Source of the DNA: Planctomycetota bacterium
Lineage (GTDB): Bacteria; Planctomycetota; Planctomycetia; Gemmatales; Gemmataceae
Direction: 5' to 3'
Assembly: GCA_021807595.1 (NCBI GenBank)
Contig: JAKBCS010000003.1
Span: 1 to 64,000, forward strand
Length of the DNA stretch: 64,000 bases
Positions 8,571 through 16,900 of the stretch are shown here, in pieces. The first letter of the stretch is position 1; every line of letters starts with the position of its first letter. The notes under the pieces are model-generated. The model ran no database searches and was not told the DNA's origin. It saw nothing but the letters and a program-made list of their open reading frames with translations. A program made the translations under genes and the position numbers.

Positions 8571-10013
8571 TTAGTGCAAGAAATCCATCAAACTGAGGCT
8601 GAGGATGTGCGAGGCGGAGTACAACGTCGCTTGCAGCAAGTTTTGTTGTTGTTGCAAGCCGAGGACGACTTGCGTGATGTCAGCATTCTGGATATTGCCG
8701 ATCTGTTGATTGGTTTGCAATTTCAGATCTTGAATGTGCTGCGAGAGACCTTGCAGATTCTGCAAGCTGGCCGACTGTTGGCCCACGGTGTTGAGTACGC
8801 CGGTATTGACGCGATCCAACTCTTGCAGCGTTTGGGAGACGGCGGAGGCCTGTTCGCCGGACGGCAGCGTGGTGTTGTTCAACGTGTCGCGCAATGTAGA
8901 GAGGATCTGAAAGACATCGTAAGTGCCCGTGTAGCTGAGTTGATCGGTACCGGTCTGCGCGATGTTGGTGCTGTTGACGTTGGTAACCGCGCCGGTTTGG
9001 CCGTTGGTTACCACCTGATTGCCGCTATAGGTGATGGGCACGCTGCTGAGGCCGCCGTCGGTCGAGAGCGCTCCGTTGGAGGTAATGGCCACCTTGCCGC
9101 TGAACCCCGCCGCGATGGCCGTGGTGTTGAGATAGACGAGTTCGCCGTTCGGTCCCTGAACCTGCAAATTCGTATCTGTATTGGTGAATTGGACGGTGGG
9201 TCCGTTGTCGAGTTGTATGGTCCCAGCGCTGCCGGTGCCACTGGTATCGACGAGGGTAAGGGTGTGCGTTCCGGAGGGTCCGAGGATCGTGTCTCCGGCA
9301 GCGGAATTCGTCCCCGGCTGCACTCCCGAACCGGCGGCGTAGGTGGTGCTTGTGTGGGTCACGAGCAACGTGCCGGAGCCGGTGGCGCTGTCGGTGCCGC
9401 TGCCAGCCGCAGCACCGGTAGTGCCGGCGTAGACGGTCGCGCCGCGCTGTGTCGATTGGAACACCTGATTTCCGGCGTAGAGCGTCTGGACGTTTTGGCC
9501 TTGGCCGATCGGTTCGTTCAACCCTTGCGACGCGCCGTTGTAGGCAACCTGCCCTTGGCCGTTCACGGTGAACGGCGTCGTTTGCGTCGATGCAGTGCCG
9601 CCGTAGAGATATTCGCCGTTCTGCTGCGTATTCGCCAGTTGGATCACTTCGTTCAGGATCGAGTTGACCTGCGATCCCAGCGCCAGATAGGCCGTGGGCG
9701 TGTTGGTGGTGTTACTGCCTTGCAGGGCCAGATCCTTGGCTTGTGTCAGCAAGTTGGACACCTGGTTCAACGTCGAGACGCTACTATTGAGCTTGGCTTG
9801 GGCGTCGGACACGTTCTGCTGATAGGTCGATAGTTGACTGTTCTGCGTCTGGTCGGCCAGCACTTGCATCGCCCCGATCGGATTGTCGGACGGCTGCTGG
9901 ATGGTGATGCCCGTCGAGGCTTCCTGCTGCAAGGTCGCCAACTGATTGGTCTGCTGCTGGGCGTTGTAGACCGCGTTGGAGACGGTGATTTGCGGCGTGA
10001 TGCGAAGTTCCAT
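8571..10013 (-). CDS. flgL: Flagellar hook-associated protein 3 (hook-filament junction)
   Basis: 480 aa from ATG 10013 (a TTG at 10025 is the alternative; the ATG gives the normal MELRITPQITVSNAV start). The N-terminus (NQLATLQQEASTGITIQQPSDNPIGA) and C-terminus (LNTVGQQSASLQNLQGL, followed by a long helix) match the flagellin-like D0/D1 coiled-coil ends of FlgL. The middle, about residues 170-340, is a Thr/Gly/Ser-rich variable domain that makes it longer than enteric FlgL (about 317 aa). The protein joins FlgK to the filament after export through the flagellar type III system. It is the last gene of the operon, 4 bases after the flgK stop. Confidence 0.93.
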   Translation of the reverse strand: MELRITPQITVSNAVYNAQQQTNQLATLQQEASTGITIQQPSDNPIGAMQVLADQTQNSQLSTYQQNVSDAQAKLNSSVSTLNQVSNLLTQAKDLALQGSNTTNTPTAYLALGSQVNSILNEVIQLANTQQNGEYLYGGTASTQTTPFTVNGQGQVAYNGASQGLNEPIGQGQNVQTLYAGNQVFQSTQRGATVYAGTTGAAAGSGTDSATGSGTLLVTHTSTTYAAGSGVQPGTNSAAGDTILGPSGTHTLTLVDTSGTGSAGTIQLDNGPTVQFTNTDTNLQVQGPNGELVYLNTTAIAAGFSGKVAITSNGALSTDGGLSSVPITYSGNQVVTNGQTGAVTNVNSTNIAQTGTDQLSYTGTYDVFQILSTLRDTLNNTTLPSGEQASAVSQTLQELDRVNTGVLNTVGQQSASLQNLQGLSQHIQDLKLQTNQQIGNIQNADITQVVLGLQQQQNLLQATLYSASHILSLSLMDFLH

Positions 10014-10017
10014 GGCG

Positions 10018-12003
10018 TTATCCAATGCTCGGCTGAATGGTTGCCAATAGCGATTGCAGCGTGGTGTTCACGGTACCGATGTATTCGGAGGCGAGTTGAA
10101 ACGAGCGCTGGAAATTCAAGAGATTAATCAACTCTTGATTGGGATCGACTCCCGAAATGCTCTGCTGCTGAGTTTGCAGTTGTTGTCCGAGCGCTAGCTG
10201 GCTGGTCTGTTGGTCGGTCAAGTTCTGCACCTGTGTGGCCGTGCTACCGACGATGGCGTCGAACCCCTGGATCAGCGATTGCGTGCCGTTGGCCAACACG
10301 GGTTGCGATTGCAGAGCGGCCAGGCGCGTGAGGTTGCTGTTGTCGCCGGCCGCTCCCGTGCGCGAAGCGGCCAGCAAACTCGGATCGTTCATCAAGGCCG
10401 GCTGCACGGCGAGATCGGAGGCGCTGCTGCCGGTGAAGAAGGTGCCCAATCCCAGCGCCGTGAGAACGCCGGAAGTGTCCGGCTGGGCGACAACGGGCAT
10501 CGAGAACGTGTCGCCGTTGTTGGCCGTGCCGGAGGCCAACTGAATTGTGATACCGTTGGCCGCGATCAGCGCTGTACCCGGCGAGTAGCCTTGACCAATG
10601 TTCAGCGAGGCCAGGGTCCCGCCGCTTGAGTTCTTCACCTGCAAGGTCAGGTTCGGCGTCACCCCAACAGTACCGCTTCCAGACACTTGAAATGTATAAG
10701 TATCGTTATTTGTTCCAGTATACTGCCCGCCAATTTGCGGTACGGCCGTGCCGGTGAAGCCGCTCGTGTTAGGCGACGACGGCGGGATGCCGGCGAAATC
10801 AAAAGCGTAGCCTGGTTTGGCCATCACTTGCAGCGTGCCGGATTGCGGATTGGCCAAGGCTTGAAGATTGGGCACGGCGCTCAGAGCCGTCGCCACATTG
10901 TTGAGGCTCTGCGTCGCTGGGTCGATGTTCACCGCCGTCAGCGTCCGCGCCCCGGTAGATAGATTGGTCACGCCGACGTAGAGCGTGCCGGCCTTGGGGG
11001 GAAAGGCGAGTCCGGCCTTGGACAGCGGGGCGTTGGCGTTGTTGACCGCGCGCGTCCCGGACAGCAACGTGGATGGACCGCCCAAGCCGATGCCCGTCGC
11101 CTGGATATTGTCCACCTGTTGAGCCAGCGTACCTGCCAGGGTGTTGAGTTGGGTCTGCACATTGGTCAACGATTGATTGCGAACCGTCAGCAAGCCGCCG
11201 AGCTGTCCTCCCGTCACCGTCAAAGGCGTCGTCGTCCCCGCGGCGGTCAATTGGCCTTGATTGTTGCTATCGACGGAGTATTGCAGGTTCATGCTTTGAT
11301 TGCCGACGACTACCGGCGCGCCACCGGCCAAGACGTTGACTTGGCCGAGACTGGACGGAATGACTTGGACGTTCATCATGCCGGCGAGCTGGTTGACCAG
11401 TTGGTCCCTCTGATCGAGTTGATCGTTCGGCGTAGATCCGTTCGCGGTGGCAATTTGGATTTGGCCGTTGAGTTGGGCAATCTGTTGGGCCAGGGCATTC
11501 ACGTTCGAGACCGAGGAGTTCATCTGCGCGTCGAGTCCCGATTGCACTTGCGTGAGCGAGGAACCGAGCGAGTTGAACTCTTGTGCGAGATTGTTGGCGT
11601 CGTTGAGGAGGATAGTGCGTTGCGTGGCGTCGCCGGGATTGGCGGACAGTTGCGTGACATCGCTGAAAAACTGAGTGAGGTCGGCGTGGACGGAGCCGGA
11701 CGACGGATTGAGGTTGGCTTGCACCTGCTGCATGGTGTTGAGTTGCGCAGTGGTGTCGGCGGTGGCAAACGTCGAGTTCGTGATGGCGGTTTCCAAGAGA
11801 TTGTTCACGATGCGGCGCGTGTCGGCCACTTGCACACCGCTGCCGACGGAAATCGTGCCGATGGGCGTGGGCAACCCCTCGGTCAGATCGGCAACCTGAC
11901 GGTGATAGCCGGGAGTGTTGGCGTTGGCCAGATTGTTGCCGATCAGATTGAGGACGGTTTGGGAGGCATCCAGAGCCGACGCGCCGACCGTGTAAAGCGA
12001 CAT
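10018..12003 (-). CDS. flgK: Flagellar hook-associated protein 1 (hook-filament junction)
   Basis: 661 aa from ATG 12003. The ORF-track start at 12150 adds an unrelated 49-residue leader, whereas MSLYTVGASALDASQTVLNLIGNNLANANTPGY is the canonical FlgK N-terminus with the rod/hook motif NNLANANTPGYHRQ. Conserved features include the QQIAQLNGQI helix and the DQRDQLVNQLAGMMNV stretch. The C-terminus INLLNFQRSFQLASEYIGTVNTTLQSLL is also typical. It is longer than enteric FlgK (about 550 aa) because of an inserted domain around residues 380-520. It starts 4 bases after the flgN stop, suggesting translational coupling with its chaperone. Confidence 0.95.
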   Translation of the reverse strand: MSLYTVGASALDASQTVLNLIGNNLANANTPGYHRQVADLTEGLPTPIGTISVGSGVQVADTRRIVNNLLETAITNSTFATADTTAQLNTMQQVQANLNPSSGSVHADLTQFFSDVTQLSANPGDATQRTILLNDANNLAQEFNSLGSSLTQVQSGLDAQMNSSVSNVNALAQQIAQLNGQIQIATANGSTPNDQLDQRDQLVNQLAGMMNVQVIPSSLGQVNVLAGGAPVVVGNQSMNLQYSVDSNNQGQLTAAGTTTPLTVTGGQLGGLLTVRNQSLTNVQTQLNTLAGTLAQQVDNIQATGIGLGGPSTLLSGTRAVNNANAPLSKAGLAFPPKAGTLYVGVTNLSTGARTLTAVNIDPATQSLNNVATALSAVPNLQALANPQSGTLQVMAKPGYAFDFAGIPPSSPNTSGFTGTAVPQIGGQYTGTNNDTYTFQVSGSGTVGVTPNLTLQVKNSSGGTLASLNIGQGYSPGTALIAANGITIQLASGTANNGDTFSMPVVAQPDTSGVLTALGLGTFFTGSSASDLAVQPALMNDPSLLAASRTGAAGDNSNLTRLAALQSQPVLANGTQSLIQGFDAIVGSTATQVQNLTDQQTSQLALGQQLQTQQQSISGVDPNQELINLLNFQRSFQLASEYIGTVNTTLQSLLATIQPSIG

Positions 12004-12007
12004 GGCA

Positions 12008-12538
12008 TCATACCCGTGCTTCGAGGAGGGATCCGACTGCGACGCCGCGCCGCTCTCCGTGCGGCCCATACCGTTCACCAACTCCGATGCCGTTGGGACC
12101 GGCAAACAGCGCGACCAGAAAGGCGCGAGCATAGCCGAGCAGCGCTGCACATTGCTGGGCCAATCGATCGACTTTCCGCGCCAGCTCGCAGAGACCGGCG
12201 TGGCGTTGGAGCAACCGACCGCGCGCCGGTTCCTCCAAGGCTAAGGCGGCGGCGCGCAGAGTGGCCTCGCTCGGTGAAATCGCCAAGACGTCGGCCAGCG
12301 ATTCTCGCAACCGCAATCGCGCCGCCGTCAGCGCGACGGCCTCGCGCGCCAATCGCTCTTGATGGCCGTGCAAAGTGGGAAGGACGTTCAGATTGCGCTC
12401 CAGAAAGGCGCTGCGGACGCCGTGCAGCGAGGCCAGCATGTCCGCGAGGAGCGATTCTTCGCGGTTCACATGCGCATCGCAGAGTTCGACGATCCGCAAT
12501 TCAATTGCGCTCGACGGCGGGGGGGTGGGTCGCTCCAT
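12008..12538 (-). CDS. flgN: FlgN-like export chaperone for FlgK/FlgL
   Basis: 176 aa, nearly all helical. The sequence (HVNREESLLADMLASLHGVRSAFLERNLNVLPTLHGHQERLAREAVALTAARLRLRESLADVL) has the pattern of the FlgN family, which binds the C-terminal helices of FlgK and FlgL before export. The position directly before flgK and flgL, with only 4 bases to flgK, strongly supports the assignment, since FlgN sequences diverge widely. Its start overlaps the end of the flgJ-like gene by 38 bases. Leu/Ala/Arg content is high and no membrane segment is seen. Confidence 0.78.
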   Translation of the reverse strand: MERPTPPPSSAIELRIVELCDAHVNREESLLADMLASLHGVRSAFLERNLNVLPTLHGHQERLAREAVALTAARLRLRESLADVLAISPSEATLRAAALALEEPARGRLLQRHAGLCELARKVDRLAQQCAALLGYARAFLVALFAGPNGIGVGERYGPHGERRGVAVGSLLEARV

Positions 12539-12842
12539 GCGTGACTGTCGGCTCCAATTGTTTGATCAGACTCTGCGCCAGTCCCATGCCTCTGCCCTGC
12601 GCCAGGTGTTGCGACATGAACTGATCGAACAATCCGCCGTAAACGTCGCTCTTATCGTCGCCGAACAGAGAACCCGGTTCGAGCGTCTTGCGCATCTCTT
12701 TCAGCAACAGCGACAGCATCACGCTCTCGAAACCCTGTGCGGCATCCTTCAACGACGGCTTGCTCGATCCCTCCAGAGCGGAACCCGGCATTCCAAGGGG
12801 GGCGCTCAATTCTGGACTAGAGGCGAACATCGGTCCAATCAT
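12501..12842 (-). CDS. flgJ: Rod-binding protein, FlgJ N-terminal-type (no muramidase domain)
   Basis: 113 aa. The core SLKDAAQGFESVMLSLLLKEMRKT...DVYGGLFDQFMSQHLAQGRGMGLAQSLIKQL matches the rod-binding domain of FlgJ. Enteric FlgJ (about 313 aa) carries a C-terminal glucosaminidase domain; here it is absent, as in many other phyla, so peptidoglycan opening must be done by another enzyme. A strong ribosome site (GGGGAGGG) lies about 8 bases before ATG 12842. The preceding gap to flgI contains a perfect palindrome (12909-12940). The 3' end overlaps flgN. Confidence 0.88.
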   Translation of the reverse strand: MIGPMFASSPELSAPLGMPGSALEGSSKPSLKDAAQGFESVMLSLLLKEMRKTLEPGSLFGDDKSDVYGGLFDQFMSQHLAQGRGMGLAQSLIKQLEPTVTHGATHPPAVERN

Positions 12843-12908
12843 TCGTCAATCCCTCCCCAAAATATCCGCCGTAAGTTTCGACAGAGGCGAAAAAGTTTAC
12901 CACCGAGT

Positions 12909-12940
12909 CGGTTCGCCCCGACGCGCGTCGGGGCGAACCG
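12909..12940. repeat. Perfect 32-bp palindrome between flgI and flgJ
   Basis: The 16-base half CGGTTCGCCCCGACGC is followed without a spacer by its exact reverse complement. It sits 8 bases after the flgI stop in transcription direction, inside the flagellar operon. In RNA it would form a very stable stem with a tight loop. It may act in mRNA stability or partial termination, or be a mobile-repeat remnant; no T-run follows, so a simple terminator is unlikely. Confidence 0.75.
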
Positions 12941-12948
12941 GAAGGGGG

Positions 12949-14055
12949 TTAGATAATCACCAACTCCGCTTGCAGCGCGCCGGCCTGCTTGATCGCCTGG
13001 AAGATTGAGATCAAATCGCGCGGCGACACACCGAGCGCGTTGAGGGCGCGGGCCAAATCGGCGACGGTCACGGTCTGCGGTGCGATGTACAGGTGCGCCG
13101 GTTGCTCCGTGACGCCGACTTGCGTGCGCGGCACCACGACGGTTCGCCCCTGGCTGAAGGCGTTGGGCTGCGAGACTTGCGGCGTTTCGCGGGTGACGAT
13201 GGCTAGGTTGCCGTGCGCGATGGCCACCGTGGCGATTTTGACGTTTTCTCCGGCGACGACCGTGCCGGTGCGCTCGTTGATGACCACGCGCGCCGGAGTG
13301 TCGGTCAGCACTTCGAGATTGCCCATGTCGCTCAGATACGCGACGAGATGCGAACGCATCTCTGGCGGCACCTCTACCTCGACCGTTCCGGCGTCGAGCG
13401 GCAGCGCGTGGCCGGGGGCCCATTGATTGACGACGGCGGCGATGGAGCGTGCCGTGGCATAGTCGGCGTTTTTGAGGAGCAGATGAACGCGGCCTCGATA
13501 CATCACCTCGCCGCGCGCCTCGTGTTCGACCATCGCCCCGCCGGGGATGCGGGCGACGGAGACAAAGTTTTTCTGCGCGCTCGCTGCCGCTCCGCCAAAC
13601 AGAAAACCACCCACCGACAGCGGACCTTGACCCACCGCGTAGACCACGCCGTCCGATCCTTTCAATGGCGTGAACAACAGCGTACCGCCCTGGAGGCTGA
13701 TGGCGTCGTCGAGAACCGAGACGGTGACATCGAGTCGACTGCCGACCCGCGCGAACGGGCCGATCTCCGCCGTCACCATGACCGCCGAGATGTTCGGCGA
13801 CATGAAGGTATTGTCCGTCAGTTGCAGCATGGCGATTTTGCTGTTGACGCACAGCCATTTCATCATGGACACGGCTACCTGCTGCGTGAATCGGCTCTTG
13901 CCGCCCGTGCCGTTGAGGCCGACGACCAGGCCGAATCCGTACAGTTGGTTGCTGCGCGCGCCTTCCAGATCGGTAATATCCTTGATGCGCGCGCCGGCCC
14001 AGGTCTGAGCCGCAAGCGCCAGAACGCACGTCACTGCAATCGTCGCGCGAAACAT
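12949..14055 (-). CDS. flgI: Flagellar P-ring protein
   Basis: 368 aa, the usual FlgI length. A signal peptide (MFRATIAVTCVLALAAQTWA) precedes ARIKDITDLEGARSNQLYGFGLVVGLNGTGG, the family's most conserved segment. Other conserved parts are FARVGSRLDVTVSVLDDAISLQGGTLLFTPLKG, RVVINERTGTVVAGENV and the C-terminal LARALNALGVSPRDLISIFQAIKQAGALQAELVII. It is secreted to the periplasm and polymerises around the distal rod at the peptidoglycan layer, helped by FlgA. A composite hairpin element lies between it and flgH. Confidence 0.97.
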   Translation of the reverse strand: MFRATIAVTCVLALAAQTWAGARIKDITDLEGARSNQLYGFGLVVGLNGTGGKSRFTQQVAVSMMKWLCVNSKIAMLQLTDNTFMSPNISAVMVTAEIGPFARVGSRLDVTVSVLDDAISLQGGTLLFTPLKGSDGVVYAVGQGPLSVGGFLFGGAAASAQKNFVSVARIPGGAMVEHEARGEVMYRGRVHLLLKNADYATARSIAAVVNQWAPGHALPLDAGTVEVEVPPEMRSHLVAYLSDMGNLEVLTDTPARVVINERTGTVVAGENVKIATVAIAHGNLAIVTRETPQVSQPNAFSQGRTVVVPRTQVGVTEQPAHLYIAPQTVTVADLARALNALGVSPRDLISIFQAIKQAGALQAELVII

Positions 14056-14145
14056 AGCGGACCTCGAACCTTTCTTGCACGCGGGGGGACTCGGTGGTTT
14101 ACGCCGCCGGATCGCCGCGAGGACTAAGAACCTGTCTCATAAGCT

Positions 14146-14255
14146 CCCCTCTCCCCTGAGTACAGGGGCGAGGGGCAGGGGTGAGGGGTGAAAACCAGCG
14201 GAATGCCCTTCCCCTCACCCCAAACCCTCTCCCCCTGAGTACAGGAGGAGAGGGG
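14146..14255. repeat. Composite of three GC-rich inverted repeats between flgH and flgI
   Basis: Hairpin A (14146-14175) has arms CCCCTCTCCCCTG and CAGGGGCGAGGGG around AGTA. Hairpin B (14225-14255) has arms CCCTCTCCCCCTG and CAGGAGGAGAGGG around AGTA. Between them, GGGGTGAGGGG (14178-14188) pairs with CCCCTCACCCC (14211-14221). A and B share the core CTGAGTACAGG. The element fills most of the 215-base gap between two operon genes. It appears to be a multi-unit member of the repeat family found through the window. Confidence 0.75.
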
Positions 14256-14270
14256 CGTTTGGGACAGACT

Positions 14271-14897
14271 CTAAAACGGGTACAGGCGGTTCATCATGCG
14301 GCTAAACCAGCCTTGATTCGTAAAGTTCGTCTCGACGCCGCGACCCAGATATTGAATCTGAAGGTTGGCCACGAACGTCGAGGGGATCGTGTTGTCGTAG
14401 TGGATGTCGAGGGGGCGAACGACTCCGCTCACACGCAGGGTGCGCACCTCGCGGGTGACGACGCGCTGGCGGAAGCCTTCGATCGCCAGGTTGCCGTTGG
14501 GCAGCACGGCCACGACGGTGCAAGTAAGGGTATCGGTGAACGTCTGATTGATGTTGTACGCCGATGTGCCGTTAAACGTCCGGGTGGCGTTGACATCGGT
14601 CGTCAGCCCGGCCGTAGCGGTGCGCAACGCACCCTTACTCGTGCCTTCGATGTTCCCCTTGAGACTTAAGCCACCGCCGGAATCGCTTTTTCGATTCAGG
14701 TTGCGTTGATCCTGATTTTGAATGTCGGTGTTTTCGACGATCAGCACAGTGACGTTGTCTCCCGCCCGCCGCGCGCGGTTATCCACATAAAGAAACGAAC
14801 TGTAAAAGTTGTGCCGCTGCCAAATCGAATCGGCATTCGTCAGCGCCGGTGAGACGACACAAACCACCAATACCAATCCGATAATCGACCGTGACAT
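14271..14897 (-). CDS. flgH: Flagellar L-ring protein
   Basis: 208 aa. Signal peptide, then SIWQRHNFYSSFLYVDNRARRAGDNVTVLIVENTDIQNQ, corresponding to the conserved start of mature FlgH. NGNLAIEGFRQRVVTREVRTLRVSGVVRP is the family's strongest motif, and the C-terminus ends in a short aromatic stretch. FlgH is normally an outer-membrane lipoprotein forming the L ring. Here the only N-terminal cysteine (VLVVCVVS) lies inside the hydrophobic core without a Gly/Ala before it, so a typical lipobox is missing. The position between flgA and flgI is canonical. Confidence 0.94.
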   Translation of the reverse strand: MSRSIIGLVLVVCVVSPALTNADSIWQRHNFYSSFLYVDNRARRAGDNVTVLIVENTDIQNQDQRNLNRKSDSGGGLSLKGNIEGTSKGALRTATAGLTTDVNATRTFNGTSAYNINQTFTDTLTCTVVAVLPNGNLAIEGFRQRVVTREVRTLRVSGVVRPLDIHYDNTIPSTFVANLQIQYLGRGVETNFTNQGWFSRMMNRLYPF

Positions 14898-14971
14898 AAA
14901 AGCTCCTCGCGGCGTGGGCCTTCCCTCACCGAACTCGATCCGAACGCTCAGAGGCGATCCGAGAAGCTCCC

Positions 14972-14995
14972 TCTCCTCCTGTTCTCAAGGGGAGA
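14972..14995. repeat. Degenerate hairpin-family copy between flgA and flgH
   Basis: TCTCC...GGAGA arms surround CTGTTCTCAAGG. The following bases GCTTTGCGAATCGTCT (15001-15016) match GCTTTGCGGATAGTCT after the similar hairpin at 58414-58437 in 14 of 16 positions. This shows that the two are copies of one longer element. The 120-base flgA-flgH gap holds no gene. Confidence 0.55.
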
Positions 14996-15017
14996 CGTGA
15001 GCTTTGCGAATCGTCTC

Positions 15018-16022
15018 TCAATACTCGACCTCCACGGTCGAACCATCGACGATGCGGCCCGTAACCGTGGTCTTCGAATCGAGGTTGCGCACCTGGATCA
15101 TCTGCCCGACGCGGCCGCTTTGCAGCGCTTCGCCGCGCGTTTTCACTTGTAAATGTCCAACTTTAGCGATGAGATGAACCAGGTCGTTATTGTGTACAAC
15201 TGTGACGGTGGAGGCGTCCGACCCCACGTCGTCCGGTTCGATGGGGCGACCCGTAACGATGCAACGACGAGCGTGCCGGCCCATGAGACTCGTCGAATCG
15301 ACGACCTTCAGACCGTTCTCAATGGCGACGCGCTCTGCGCGCACATTGTCGGAGGTAAATGCTTCGCCGACATCAATGCGCCGCACGGCGACTGGGACCG
15401 ATTGCATCCTTTTCACGTCCAGGTAGACCACCACGCCGTTGCGGCGCGCGCCGCGAACGTAGATGCCGATTTCGACGGACACGCGGCAAGGCGGCAGGAT
15501 CGGCGAACGAATCTCGGCTTCGAGGTGGATGTCGCCGCCGTCGGCGTTCAAGGGCGGTAAGCTCACGTTCTGCGCCAACTGAATGGCGACATCTTCGGTC
15601 CGTCCGGACAGTTTCTCTTCCACCGTTTGCTTCGCCAGGGCTGCGATCTTCGCATCGAGTCCCTCGCCGGCCGCTCGGCCGACACGGACGAATCGCGGGC
15701 CTTCCAGCTGAAAGGCGCGCGCGTCGAACCCTGCCAATTGCAGGCGAAAGTTGATCTGCTGCTGCGAAACCAGGATGGGCTGACTCGACAGCGGCAATTC
15801 GGCCAGATCGATCCGCGCCAAACGCTTGCGCTGAACTTCCGAACAACCTTGCAGATCGGCAATATCTTCAATCGTCACTTGCGTCCCCTTCGCCGTCGCC
15901 GTCGCGCGGAGCTTGAGGACGAGAACGCTCGACTGCGCGACTTCGGCCGACGAAGCGGCCGGGCGACCGAACGGCCAAGCGACCAGAAACGCCAGGAAAA
16001 ACGTCCACCGTCTACGATTCAT
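15018..16022 (-). CDS. flgA: P-ring formation protein FlgA
   Basis: 334 aa with a basic signal peptide (MNRRRWTFFLAFLVAWPFGRPAASSA). The C-terminal two-thirds carry the SAF-type FlgA domain: VPVAVRRIDVGEAFTSDNVRAERV, LMGRHARRCIVTGRPIEPDDV, then the HNNDLVHLIAKVGHLQVKTRGEALQSGRVGQMIQVRNLDSKTTVTGRIVDGSTVEV tail, which is highly diagnostic. FlgA is a periplasmic chaperone for P-ring assembly by FlgI. The extra N-terminal part, about residues 35-150, makes it longer than enteric FlgA (219 aa). It sits 39 bases downstream of flgG. Confidence 0.93.
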   Translation of the reverse strand: MNRRRWTFFLAFLVAWPFGRPAASSAEVAQSSVLVLKLRATATAKGTQVTIEDIADLQGCSEVQRKRLARIDLAELPLSSQPILVSQQQINFRLQLAGFDARAFQLEGPRFVRVGRAAGEGLDAKIAALAKQTVEEKLSGRTEDVAIQLAQNVSLPPLNADGGDIHLEAEIRSPILPPCRVSVEIGIYVRGARRNGVVVYLDVKRMQSVPVAVRRIDVGEAFTSDNVRAERVAIENGLKVVDSTSLMGRHARRCIVTGRPIEPDDVGSDASTVTVVHNNDLVHLIAKVGHLQVKTRGEALQSGRVGQMIQVRNLDSKTTVTGRIVDGSTVEVEY

Positions 16023-16061
16023 TGCAATCTCCCCCCGGCAACGGAACCCCGTCCCCCAGCG

Positions 16062-16850
16062 TTAGCGAATAAGGTTCGTGGTGAAGGACAGCATTTGATC
16101 GGCGGTGGTGATGGCCTTGGTGTTGAACTCGTAGGCGCGTTGCGCGACGATGAGGTTGACCATTTCGGCCACCACATCCACGTTGGAACCTTCGAGAAAA
16201 CCTTGGCGAATCAGCCCCGCGCCGTTCTGTCCGGCTTGCGTCTGGATGGGCGAGCCAGAAGCCAGAGTTTGCGAGTAGAGATTGCGTCCCTCGTTGTTCA
16301 AGCCCGCTGGATTTTGAAAGCGGACCAGCGTCAGTTGGCCGATCTGCGTCGGCGAAGTGCCGCCCGGCGTCATCACCGACAGCGTCCCGTCCGTGCCAAT
16401 GGAAACCGAGATGGCGTTTTGCGGGATGTTGAGCTGCGGGTTAATCTGAAACCCGTCCGAGGTCACAATAGTTCCGTTGTTGTTGATGCTGAAATTGCCG
16501 GCGCGCGTGTAGTAAATCAAACCGTTCGGCATGGTCACTTGAAAGAAGCCGTCGCCGTCGATGGCCACGTCGTAGGGGTTCGAGGTATTGTTGAGCGTGC
16601 CGGCTGTGAACACTTTTTGGTTGCCGGAGATGGCCACGCCCGTGCCGACCTGTAGGCCGGTGGGCAGAGGCAGCCCTTGCTGCGCGATCGATCCGGGCTG
16701 GCGATCGGTCAGATAGATCAAGTCTTGAAACTGCGGCTGCATGCGTTTGAAGCCGGTGGTGTTGACGTTGGCCAAATTATTCGACGAGCTATCCACCATT
16801 GTTTGCTGGGCGTTCATGCCGGTGGCGGCAGTGAAGAGGGCACGGATCAT
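16062..16850 (-). CDS. flgG: Flagellar distal rod protein FlgG
   Basis: 262 aa, matching the family length. N-terminus MIRALFTAATGMNAQQTMVDSSSNNLANVNTTGFKR contains the rod/hook motif. The FlgG-specific segment FQDLIYLTDRQPGS follows, then LQVGTGVAI, and the C-terminus LEGSNVDVVAEMVNLIVAQRAYEFNTKAITTADQML is canonical. It polymerises into the distal rod and is exported by the flagellar secretion system without a cleaved signal. It lies 50 bases after flgF in one transcription unit. Confidence 0.97.
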   Translation of the reverse strand: MIRALFTAATGMNAQQTMVDSSSNNLANVNTTGFKRMQPQFQDLIYLTDRQPGSIAQQGLPLPTGLQVGTGVAISGNQKVFTAGTLNNTSNPYDVAIDGDGFFQVTMPNGLIYYTRAGNFSINNNGTIVTSDGFQINPQLNIPQNAISVSIGTDGTLSVMTPGGTSPTQIGQLTLVRFQNPAGLNNEGRNLYSQTLASGSPIQTQAGQNGAGLIRQGFLEGSNVDVVAEMVNLIVAQRAYEFNTKAITTADQMLSFTTNLIR

Positions 16851-16900
16851 AAGTCGATTCCTCGTCCTTGCGAATCATCCCTTGTTCGCGCTCGAGCAGG

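Noticed and set aside
6670-8574. 634-aa plus-strand ORF opposite the membrane propeller gene
   Set aside because: Shadow of the PQQ-propeller gene; the start includes intergenic hairpin sequence.
8478-9833. 451-aa plus-strand ORF opposite flgL
   Set aside because: Antisense shadow of flgL with no motif; begins in the repeat.
12839-14080. 413-aa minus-strand ORF overlapping flgI
   Set aside because: Different frame from flgI and very Arg/Gly-rich; flgI is certain in this place.
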